Assembly (NCBI GenBank): GCA_016763045.1
Contig: JAESUN010000180.1
Coordinates: 1-6,533 of the forward strand
Source: Opitutaceae bacterium
GTDB lineage: Bacteria > Verrucomicrobiota > Verrucomicrobiia > Opitutales > Opitutaceae
Length of the DNA stretch: 6,533 nt
Direction: 5' to 3'
Shown here: positions 1-5,610 of the stretch, piece after piece
Position numbering within the stretch: the stretch's first letter is position 1
How the letters are laid out: every line of letters begins with the position of its first letter
The notes under the pieces: model-generated
The model's database searches: none
Seen by the model: the letters and a program-made list of their open reading frames with translations, nothing else
What the model was told of the DNA's origin: nothing
Program-made: the position numbers and the translations under genes

Positions 1-79
1 AAACAGCGTCCATCTTCTCGCAGAAGATTCTCGAGGCGACCTTGTAACCATCCCTCCATTGACTGGATCTGTGCAATGA
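1..79 (+). CDS. Possible C-terminal end of a truncated plus-strand gene
   Basis: From base 2 a reading frame stays open for 25 codons to a TGA at 77-79. Its residues look protein-like (it contains AEDSRGDLVTIPP) and many codons begin with a purine, as in real genes. A hairpin with U-tracts on both sides lies downstream at 240-281, which would suit two converging genes. The evidence is thin. The opposite strand is also open from an ATG at 59-57 to the left edge (it begins MEGWLQGRLENLL) and could be the start of a leftward gene instead, although it has no properly spaced ribosome binding site. No family is recognisable in either frame. Confidence 0.25.
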   Translation, partial: NSVHLLAEDSRGDLVTIPPLTGSVQ

Positions 80-364
80 GGTTTTTTCCGTTAAATCAAT
101 AGTTCGAATGACAAGAGTAGTGTTCCTCTCTGGGTGGACATCTTGGATATCTGACTTGATTAGAGTTGCAGCGTATAGCCTATAGGTTCGGAAACAAATG
201 ATAGGGGTCAGTATTCCCTCAATGACTTTACGTAGGGTCAAAAAAAAGCCGAAATCCTGAAAGTTTCGAATGATTTTTTTTAAAAAATTGAGACAAAGAC
301 AAAAAATGTTGAGAGTAGGGTTATCTAATCCGAGAGAACAATTGATGAAGGAGGTTTTGCTCGG
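80..364. other. Non-coding intergenic region
   Basis: All forward frames I read here hit stops quickly, and no RNA gene is recognisable. The stretch is rich in A and T runs from 240 to 310. Visible small structures are an 8-bp palindrome CCTATAGG at 179-186, a near-direct repeat TAGGGGTCA (202-210) and TAGGGTCA (233-240) about three helical turns apart, a terminator-like hairpin (240-281, listed separately) and TTGAGA twice, 21 bp apart (288-293 and 309-314). The AAGGAGG at 348-354 resembles a ribosome binding site, but no well-spaced start codon follows it. I infer that this is mostly the space downstream of the regulator gene. Confidence 0.6.
240..281. terminator. Candidate bidirectional Rho-independent terminator
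   Basis: An A8 run (240-247) is followed by GC, then the arms CGAAA (250-254) and TTTCG (264-268) around a 9-nt loop, then AATGA and a T8 run (274-281). Read on the minus strand, the hairpin is followed by GC and eight U, so it could end the leftward AraC transcript about 85-125 nt past its stop. Read on the plus strand, it could end whatever enters from the left. The A8 and T8 runs can also pair and extend the stem. The GC-poor 5-bp core is weak, so efficiency is uncertain. Confidence 0.5.
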
Positions 365-1153
365 TTACTTAGTTTGTTTTTGTTTGGATGGATTGTGACC
401 GGTGTGAAGGCGAACCCACCGGGCGAAATAATTGGGATCATTAAATCCTGCTGCGAGAGCTGCTTCTGCGACGGGGAGGCCGTTGCGAAGGGCTTGAGTT
501 GCATATTCAAGTCGGATGGCGTTGCGAATTTCCATGAGGCCTTGGCCGTTTTCTTCTTTGAGCTTTCGTGTAAGATAATCTTGTTGATAACCAGCTTTAC
601 GAGCAAGCTCTCTGAGAGTAAGTGTCCAGTTTTCTGGATCGCGAAGGAGCGATTGTACGCGCTCGTAAATGGAAGGTTCTGGAGATTGAGGGGAAGATGT
701 TTTATGGGAGAGATCTGTTAACAGAGCAATGACAGAGATAACGGTGGAATAATCGCCGAGCTTAAGTTTACCTTTGGCCGGAAGCTTGGAGAGCAGTCCG
801 TGTAGTTCATTCAGGATTTCCTGATTGAGGCGCCGATGGTTGAGCCGCCCTTGTTTTTTGTTGGCATCGTGAAAATCGAGTGCAAGGCAAAGAGGTCGAG
901 TTTTTTCTTTTGACTGAAAGCCATGGGTGAGACCTGGAGGAATGGTAAAGAGCTCACCACTGCGAACTTTGTAGTTACGATGTCCTATTATTTGATGGCC
1001 TTCTCCAGAGAGATAGAGGATGAGTTGAGAGAAATCGTGATGATGACTTTTAACCTCGGACAGGCGATGCCGGTTAAGCTGAAGTTTTTTCAGAGAGAGA
1101 TTCAGGGCCTGGATTTCGATCTTTTGGACGAGGATATGGCTCCAAGCAAGCAT
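365..1153 (-). CDS. AraC-family transcriptional regulator with cupin sensor domain
   Basis: This 262-residue cytoplasmic DNA-binding protein has the classic two-domain AraC layout. The N-terminal cupin (about residues 15-95) shows a histidine cluster at 37-39 and the second cupin motif GELFTIPPGLTH (66-77), the usual effector-binding barrel. The C-terminal region (about 162-260) carries two helix-turn-helix units. The first is near LTLRELARKAGYQQDYLTRK (178-197). The second is near VAEAALAAGFNDPNYFARW (228-246), which matches the family signature with GF and YF, and it ends in the typical TGHNPS (251-256). Length is normal for the family. The ATG at 1153 is chosen because an in-frame TAG lies 12 codons upstream with no ATG, GTG or TTG between, and GAGGG sits just before the ATG. 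It is divergent from the oxidoreductase at 1288, so it probably controls that gene and perhaps the downstream operon. The inducer is unknown; sugars are common effectors for this architecture. Confidence 0.93.
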   Translation of the reverse strand: MLAWSHILVQKIEIQALNLSLKKLQLNRHRLSEVKSHHHDFSQLILYLSGEGHQIIGHRNYKVRSGELFTIPPGLTHGFQSKEKTRPLCLALDFHDANKKQGRLNHRRLNQEILNELHGLLSKLPAKGKLKLGDYSTVISVIALLTDLSHKTSSPQSPEPSIYERVQSLLRDPENWTLTLRELARKAGYQQDYLTRKLKEENGQGLMEIRNAIRLEYATQALRNGLPVAEAALAAGFNDPNYFARWVRLHTGHNPSKQKQTK

Positions 1154-1287
1154 GCCCTCATAGAGCTGAATAGAGAGCTCTTGGCGAGGCTAAAGTCGTT
1201 TTTATGCTAATCAAAGTCGGATTTGTTCTAACCCTGAATACAGAAAAAAGGTATTCTTAAGAGCTATTAACCCCTTTAAGACAAATT
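1154..1287. promoter_or_regulatory. Divergent promoter region between araC-type gene and oxidoreductase
   Basis: This 134-bp gap must hold the promoters of both divergent genes. I see no convincing -35/-10 pair for a sigma-70 promoter on either strand. The clearest structure is the inverted repeat at 1236-1256, listed separately. A looser pair CTTAA (1256-1260) and TTAAG (1276-1280) follows. The oxidoreductase ATG at 1288 has an A/T-rich leader without a Shine-Dalgarno sequence. It shares TTTAAGAC (1275-1282) with the leader of the gene at 3418. Confidence 0.6.
1236..1256. promoter_or_regulatory. Inverted repeat, candidate operator
   Basis: GAATAC (1236-1241) and GTATTC (1251-1256) are perfect 6-bp inverted arms separated by nine purine-rich bases, AGAAAAAAG. 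The centre is about 42 bp upstream of the oxidoreductase start, a good place for a transcription-factor site. AraC-family proteins often prefer direct repeats, so a different dimeric regulator is also possible. Function is inferred from position and symmetry only. Confidence 0.4.
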
Positions 1288-2439
1288 ATGGAAACACATA
1301 CAGTAGGAATCATCATGAACGGAGTGACTGGGCGCATGGGTACAAACCAGCACCTTATCCGGTCCATTAAGGCGATTATGGACGAGGGCGGTATAAAGCT
1401 CAATGAGAACGAACGCATCATGCCCGATCCTATTCTGGTAGGACGGAGTGAGAGTAAGTTAAGAGCATTAGGTAATCGGGTCGGGATCTCAAAGATTTCA
1501 ACAGACTTAGATGCTGTTTTGAAAGATCCCGCTTATCAGGTCTACTTTGATTCGACCTTAACAGGGCAACGCCCGATTGGTATTCGCAAAGCAATTGCTG
1601 CAGGAAAGCATATCTATTGTGAAAAGCCTACAGCGACATCCTCAGCAGATGCACATGCTCTTTATAAGGAAGTGACTGCGGCAGGATTAAAGAATGGGGT
1701 GGTTCAGGATAAACTTTGGTTACCTGGAATGCTTAAGCTTAAATTACTTATTGATTCTGGCTTTTTTGGGGAGATCTTATCTATCCGAGGCGAATTTGGT
1801 TACTGGGTTTTTGAAGGTGATACACAGACTTGTCAGCGGCCTTCATGGAATTATCGCAAAGAAGATGACGGTGGTATCATTGTTGATATGCTTTGTCATT
1901 GGCAGTATCTGGTCGATAATCTCTTTGGTAGCATCAAGAGTCTTTCTTGTTTGGGCGCGACGCATATTGAAAAGCGTTGGGACGAACAGGGTAAGCCCTA
2001 TAAATGTACTGCAGATGATGCAGCCTATGCGACATTTGAGTTGGATAATGGGGCTATTTGCCAGTTCAATAGTTCATGGTGCGTGCGAGTGAGGCGTGAC
2101 GATCTTTTAACATTGCAGGTGGATGGAACTAAGGGTTCTGCTGTGGCGGGTCTCAGAGATTGTGTGGTTCAGCATGGTAGTATCACACCAAAATGTGTTT
2201 GGAATCCTGACATCGATAGTCCTATCCAGTTTTTTGATGACTGGAACAAGGTTCCAACAAATGCTCTTTATGATAATGCATTTAAAGTGCAGTGGGAACT
2301 CTTCTTGAAGCATGTTGTGAAGGATGAGCCTTTCCGTTGGAGCCTCTTGGAAGGTGCTAAGGGTGTGCAGTTGGCAGAATTGGGCATTCAATCATGGGAA
2401 AAACGCAGCTGGGTCGATGTGCCCGATTTGAGTTCGTAG
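1288..2439 (+). CDS. Gfo/Idh/MocA family NAD(P)-dependent oxidoreductase
   Basis: This 383-residue protein is probably a soluble dehydrogenase acting on a sugar, inositol-like compound or sugar acid with NAD(P). The N-terminal Rossmann half begins VGIIMNGVTGRMG (6-18), with the glycine-rich dinucleotide turn. The family's EKP motif is at 112-114 in YCEKPTA, where the lysine is the usual catalytic residue. The C-terminal half carries Asp200 and His204 in DMLCH, the Asp-x-x-x-His pair typical of this superfamily. Length is at the long end of the usual 330-390. The ATG at 1288 is preferred over the one at 1315 (Met10), although only the latter has an AGGA upstream, because starting there would delete the first beta strand of the Rossmann fold. 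It is divergent from the AraC-type gene and closed by its own strong terminator, so it is probably transcribed alone. Substrate and reaction direction cannot be assigned. Confidence 0.93.
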   Translation: METHTVGIIMNGVTGRMGTNQHLIRSIKAIMDEGGIKLNENERIMPDPILVGRSESKLRALGNRVGISKISTDLDAVLKDPAYQVYFDSTLTGQRPIGIRKAIAAGKHIYCEKPTATSSADAHALYKEVTAAGLKNGVVQDKLWLPGMLKLKLLIDSGFFGEILSIRGEFGYWVFEGDTQTCQRPSWNYRKEDDGGIIVDMLCHWQYLVDNLFGSIKSLSCLGATHIEKRWDEQGKPYKCTADDAAYATFELDNGAICQFNSSWCVRVRRDDLLTLQVDGTKGSAVAGLRDCVVQHGSITPKCVWNPDIDSPIQFFDDWNKVPTNALYDNAFKVQWELFLKHVVKDEPFRWSLLEGAKGVQLAELGIQSWEKRSWVDVPDLSS

Positions 2440-2483
2440 TGGCACACTATTGAGCCATTTTTACTCGCATATTTTTTCTTCTC

Positions 2484-2513
2484 AAAGAGCAGCCCCAAGG
2501 GCTGCTCTTTTTT
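2484..2513 (+). terminator. Strong Rho-independent terminator
   Basis: A perfect 12-bp stem, AAAGAGCAGCCC (2484-2495) with GGGCTGCTCTTT (2499-2510), closes a 3-nt CAA loop and runs straight into a T tract (2508-2513). It lies 45 nt after the oxidoreductase stop. The A-run opening the stem gives partial function on the other strand too, but no leftward gene needs it here. It insulates the oxidoreductase from the peptidase gene downstream. Confidence 0.93.
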
Positions 2514-2584
2514 AGATGTTGGTTATCAAGTGATTGGGTTGGTTTTTTTGGAAAAGCCTATTTTGTAGAGAATGGGAACTCTTT

Positions 2585-3289
2585 ATGCTAAGTGTGCTTA
2601 AGATATCAATTATGAGTTCAATTATTTTTCTTCTCATCATTCCAACCATTATCTTAGCGGTTTATGCTCAGATAAGAGTTTCAAAGGCTTACAAAAAAAA
2701 TGTGAAGATCCCATCACGGGGTCGTATTTCAGGTCGGGAGGCTGCTGCTGCTGTTATGGCGAGTGCGGGTATTCATGATGTCGAAATCGTTGCGATCCGA
2801 GGGGAGTTGACGGATCATTATGACCCAACGCATAAGCGATTGGCTTTAAGTGAAGCGAATTACTCGGGAACGAGTTTGGCCGCACTTGGTGTTTCTGCGC
2901 ATGAAGCAGGACATGCTATTCAGCATAAGATTGGTTATTCTGCGCTTAAAGCCCGCATGGCGATGGTTCCAATTACTAATATCAGTTCCCGGATGTTGCC
3001 GTTTATTATGATGGGGGGCTTTTTCTTTGGCTTTGGTGGTCCTCTCTTAATAGAGATTGGTATTATTTGTTACTTTGTTCTGACGGTTTTTAATCTGGTG
3101 ACGTTGCCGGTGGAATTTGACGCAAGTCGTAGAGCGAAAGTGGAATTAGTCAATTTGGGTATAGTGGATGCGGATGAAATGCCCGGGGTTAGTGAGACAC
3201 TTAATGCTGCGGCACTTACTTATGTGGCTGCTTTCCTTTCTTCTTTGATGCATCTGGTTTATTTACTCGTTCTTCGGGGAAGGGACTAA
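2585..3289 (+). CDS. YugP-like membrane-bound zinc metallopeptidase
   Basis: From the ATG at 2585 this is a 234-residue integral membrane protein of the neutral zinc metallopeptidase family typified by Bacillus YugP. Residues about 8-28 form an N-terminal transmembrane helix. The zinc motif HEAGH is at 106-110, with Glu107 as the expected general base. PVEFDAS (175-181) carries the likely third zinc ligand, Glu177. Further hydrophobic segments lie at about 137-174 and 212-230. The conserved stretches LTDHYDP (75-81) and LNAAALTYVAA (206-216) also match the family as I know it. The physiological substrate of the family is not well defined; membrane protein turnover is a reasonable guess. Start choice is uncertain. 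An ATG at 2612 would give 225 residues, the usual length, and a TTG at 2534 would add an unconvincing 17-residue tail. No start has a clear ribosome binding site. It is on the same strand as its neighbours but separated by terminator-like structures, and looks unrelated to the metabolic genes. Confidence 0.9.
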   Translation: MLSVLKISIMSSIIFLLIIPTIILAVYAQIRVSKAYKKNVKIPSRGRISGREAAAAVMASAGIHDVEIVAIRGELTDHYDPTHKRLALSEANYSGTSLAALGVSAHEAGHAIQHKIGYSALKARMAMVPITNISSRMLPFIMMGGFFFGFGGPLLIEIGIICYFVLTVFNLVTLPVEFDASRRAKVELVNLGIVDADEMPGVSETLNAAALTYVAAFLSSLMHLVYLLVLRGRD

Positions 3290-3320
3290 TCCCTGCGAAG
3301 GGAGAAGAGCTTATTTTTTT
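3281..3320 (+). terminator. Alternative hairpins with distal T-run after peptidase gene
   Basis: Three alternating segments, AGGGA (3281-3285), TCCCT (3290-3294) and AGGGA (3299-3303), allow two mutually exclusive 5-bp hairpins. The first overlaps the peptidase stop codon. The second closes a GCGA loop of the stable GNRA type. A T7 run lies at 3314-3320, but it is 10 nt beyond the second stem, so this is a weak or non-classical terminator. It may end the peptidase transcript only partly. Confidence 0.35.
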
Positions 3321-3338
3321 GGCTTGTTCCTTCTTGGA

Positions 3339-3354
3339 GTAACCGATTAGTTAC
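3339..3354. promoter_or_regulatory. Inverted repeat, candidate operator upstream of operon
   Basis: GTAAC (3339-3343) and GTTAC (3350-3354) are 5-bp inverted arms around CGATTA, 64-79 bp upstream of the first operon gene. Size and spacing would suit a dimeric repressor. The arms are short enough that chance is a real alternative. A TTGTTC at 3324-3329 could be a -35 box, but no good -10 follows it. Confidence 0.3.
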
Positions 3355-3382
3355 GTAGAGAAGTGAGGCTGGCCTTATCGCG

Positions 3383-3398
3383 AGTGTGAGCCCACACT
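3383..3398. promoter_or_regulatory. Near-perfect 16-bp palindrome next to the ribosome binding region
   Basis: AGTGTG (3383-3388) and CACACT (3393-3398) are perfect 6-bp arms around AGCC, with seven of eight positions symmetric overall. The right arm abuts GAAGGA (3399-3404), the only Shine-Dalgarno-like sequence before the ATG at 3418. It could be an operator for this operon or, in RNA, a hairpin that affects access to the ribosome binding site. It does not match the CRP consensus arrangement. Confidence 0.45.
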
Positions 3399-3417
3399 GA
3401 AGGATCTTTTAAGACTA

Positions 3418-4455
3418 ATGGATATTCGAGCATTTCTCCAGGATGGACGGGTTATTCCGGCCCATCCATTGGCGTTAACATCTGAGCGTAAGCTCAGTGA
3501 AAAATATATGCGGGCGTTGTCTCGCTATTATGTGGAATCAGGGATTGGGGGGATCGCTGTTGGAGTGCATTCAACTCAGTTTGAAATTCGAGAGCCGGAA
3601 ATTGGGTTATACCAACCTATTTTGGAGCTGGTAGCCGAGACGATGAATGAGTCGTTGGCTCAAGCTCCCCGTGATTTTCTGAAAATTGCCGGATTATGTG
3701 GTAAGACAGAACAAGCAGTGCAAGAAGCCGAACTGGCATCATCGTTGGGGTATCAAGCAGGTCTTTTGAGTTTGGTTGCCGTTCAGGGGGAGTCAGAAGA
3801 TGAGATGATCGCGCATTGTGCGGAAGTCGCTAAGGTCATACCGATCATCGGGTTTTATCTTCAACCTGCCGTTGGTGGTCGTGTCTTACCTTATAGCTTT
3901 TGGCGGAAATTTATGGAGATTCCGCAGGTTATTTGCGTGAAAATTGCTCCATTCAATCGTTATCAGACGATTGATGTTGTCCGAGCGTTTATCGATTCGG
4001 GTCGCAAAGACATTTGTCTGTATACAGGAAATGACGACAATATCATTGTCGATTTGCTCACGCAGTTTTCATTTGGAGAGGGCAAGAGCGGGCGTATTAT
4101 AGGAGGTCTTCTCGGGCAATGGGGAGTGTGGTCAAAAGCAGCTGTGGAACTGATGGAGGAGATCAAAGAAGCTCGAGAACAATCTATTTTATCAACGGAG
4201 TGGTTGACGCGCAATGCGGCTCTTACAGATATCAATGCGGCGGTGTTTGATGCAGCCAATAATTTTGCGGGGGTTTTACCCGGGATACATGAGGTTTTAA
4301 AACGACAGGGATTGATGGAAAATACGTTCTGTCTGGATGCCTCCTTAAAACTTTCGGATGGGCAATCTGAAGAGCTGGATCGTATCATGCAGACGTATCC
4401 GGAGTTTATGGATGATGATTTTGTTCGTGAAAATATCGATCGCTGGTTGAGTTGA
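3418..4455 (+). CDS. DapA/NanA-superfamily (dihydrodipicolinate synthase family) aldolase or lyase
   Basis: This 345-residue (beta/alpha)8-barrel protein is predicted to form a Schiff base with a keto substrate. Lys175 in VICVKIAP sits where the catalytic lysine of DHDPS/NanA lies. Tyr147 in GFYLQP matches the conserved barrel tyrosine, and TGNDD (203-207) matches the family's SGDD-like segment. The substrate-binding GTTGE-type loop is replaced by VGVHSTQ (48-54), so true DHDPS activity (lysine synthesis) is unlikely. Retro-aldol cleavage or dehydration of a sugar-acid-like compound is more plausible. It is longer than typical members (about 290-310), with an extended C-terminus. It is the first gene of a three-gene operon and 31 bp precede the next start. 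GAAGGA 13 nt before the ATG is the only weak ribosome binding site, and TTTAAGAC (3408-3415) precedes the start as it does at 1288. Substrate unknown. Confidence 0.88.
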   Translation: MDIRAFLQDGRVIPAHPLALTSERKLSEKYMRALSRYYVESGIGGIAVGVHSTQFEIREPEIGLYQPILELVAETMNESLAQAPRDFLKIAGLCGKTEQAVQEAELASSLGYQAGLLSLVAVQGESEDEMIAHCAEVAKVIPIIGFYLQPAVGGRVLPYSFWRKFMEIPQVICVKIAPFNRYQTIDVVRAFIDSGRKDICLYTGNDDNIIVDLLTQFSFGEGKSGRIIGGLLGQWGVWSKAAVELMEEIKEAREQSILSTEWLTRNAALTDINAAVFDAANNFAGVLPGIHEVLKRQGLMENTFCLDASLKLSDGQSEELDRIMQTYPEFMDDDFVRENIDRWLS

Positions 4456-4486
4456 TCAGATTGACGAGATTCTCGTAGAGGCTTCG

Positions 4487-5590
4487 ATGAAGGACTTACT
4501 GAAAAAATTGATAAGCATCCCCAGTGTTAATCCTTCAATGGGAGGAACAGGTGAAGCGGAGTTGTCGTCGTATCTCTTTGATCGATTATCCGCGTTGGGA
4601 GTGGAGGTTGTTCGGCAAGAGGTTTTTCCAGGAAGGGAGAATATTGCAGCCAGAATAGGTTCGTCGAAGGAACCGGCGATATTGCTGGAGGCACACATGG
4701 ATACCGTAGCAGTCGACCCTTGGGCTGAAGGTAGTCCTTTCTCTCCGGAAGAAGAAGGAGGCCGTATTTATGGGAGGGGCTCGTGTGATACCAAGGCTTC
4801 GATGGCGGTTTTTTTATCTTGTTTCGAATATTTTGTCTCAAACAGTGAACAGCTAAAGAGGCCATTGGTTTTCGCTGCGACGGTTGACGAAGAAGAGAAA
4901 CAGACCGGAGCCTATAAGCTGATGGATCTGAATTGGCCTTTTTATGGAGCGATAGCGGGGGAACCAACCTTATGCGGTATGATTAACCAGCATAAAGGAT
5001 GTGTGAGATTTGCGATAGAGGTCTCGGGAAAAGCGGCTCATAGTTCATCTCCCGAATTGGGTGAGAATGCGATTTCCCGAATGGGCGAAATTATTCGAAG
5101 AATGGATGAATACCGGGATTCCCTGCAAACAGCTGCTGTTTCGGAGATGGGTGGGCCGACAGTAAGCATCGGCATTATTAAAGGTGGTGCTGGCGTGAAT
5201 ATTGTTCCGGATCACTGCCGTATCGAGGTTGATCGCAGAACTGTTCCAGGAGAAAGTGGCGATGGTATTGTGGCATCGATTACAGAGAGACTATCCGATT
5301 TACCCTGGGCGAAGGTTGTTCCAGGGTTACTTCGTCCTTCGATGGCAACTTCTGTGGATGAACCTTTTTGTGAAGAATTGGCGAATGCCATCAAGGTGCA
5401 TGGTGCCTTTCGAGGTTTCGAATCAGCTCGTTATATGACAAGTGCGGTTGCGTATTCAGCGAAGAAAATTCCCTCTCTTGTTTTTGGCCCCGGAGATATT
5501 TCCAAGGCTCATATGAATGATGAATTTGTTGAGTTCAGCGAGCTGGAAAAAGCAAAGGCTATCCTTCTGACACTTTTAGCAAAAAAATAA
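4487..5590 (+). CDS. M20 family (ArgE/DapE-like) metallo-deacylase or peptidase
   Basis: This 367-residue cytosolic enzyme is predicted to hydrolyse an amide bond with two metal ions. The full M20 ligand set is visible. His70 and Asp72 are in EAHMDTV, the bridging Asp101 in GSCDTKA, and Glu135 (general base) with Glu136 (ligand) in TVDEEEK. Glu159 is in AGEPT, and His342 near the C-terminus is in KAHMNDEF. His185 in GKAAHSS is the conserved lid/dimerisation-domain histidine. The catalytic domain is interrupted by that lid at about 168-285, and the length is normal. GTAGAGG ends 5 nt before the ATG, a usable ribosome binding site. It lies 31 bp after the DapA/NanA-like gene and 20 bp before the next, so co-transcription is likely. 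The context suggests removal of an acyl or aminoacyl group in a catabolic pathway, not arginine or lysine synthesis, but the exact substrate cannot be read. Confidence 0.92.
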   Translation: MKDLLKKLISIPSVNPSMGGTGEAELSSYLFDRLSALGVEVVRQEVFPGRENIAARIGSSKEPAILLEAHMDTVAVDPWAEGSPFSPEEEGGRIYGRGSCDTKASMAVFLSCFEYFVSNSEQLKRPLVFAATVDEEEKQTGAYKLMDLNWPFYGAIAGEPTLCGMINQHKGCVRFAIEVSGKAAHSSSPELGENAISRMGEIIRRMDEYRDSLQTAAVSEMGGPTVSIGIIKGGAGVNIVPDHCRIEVDRRTVPGESGDGIVASITERLSDLPWAKVVPGLLRPSMATSVDEPFCEELANAIKVHGAFRGFESARYMTSAVAYSAKKIPSLVFGPGDISKAHMNDEFVEFSELEKAKAILLTLLAKK

Positions 5591-5610
5591 TCTGCTACCT
5601 TTTAAAAAAT

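Noticed and set aside
288..314. TTGAGA repeated 21 bp apart as a promoter or repeat array
   Set aside because: There are only two copies of a hexamer in an A/T-rich stretch, easily chance; there is no matching -10 and no gene downstream on the plus strand.
374..721. Open frame antisense to the regulator, with AAGGAGG at 348-354 upstream
   Set aside because: It would start at TTG, 19 nt from the Shine-Dalgarno-like sequence, lies wholly within the convincing AraC-family gene, and its translation resembles no family.
923..1210. A 95-codon plus-strand frame opposite the 5' end of the regulator
   Set aside because: It is a shadow of the cupin-domain coding sequence, which has clear motifs on the minus strand.
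2534..2584. N-terminal extension of the peptidase from a TTG codon
   Set aside because: The extra 17 residues are not like the family N-terminus, there is no ribosome binding site, and the start falls only 20 bases after the terminator T-run.
3385..3398. TGTGA...ACA resembling a CRP site
   Set aside because: The half-sites do not have the TGTGA-N6-TCACA spacing; the symmetry centre is four bases wide.
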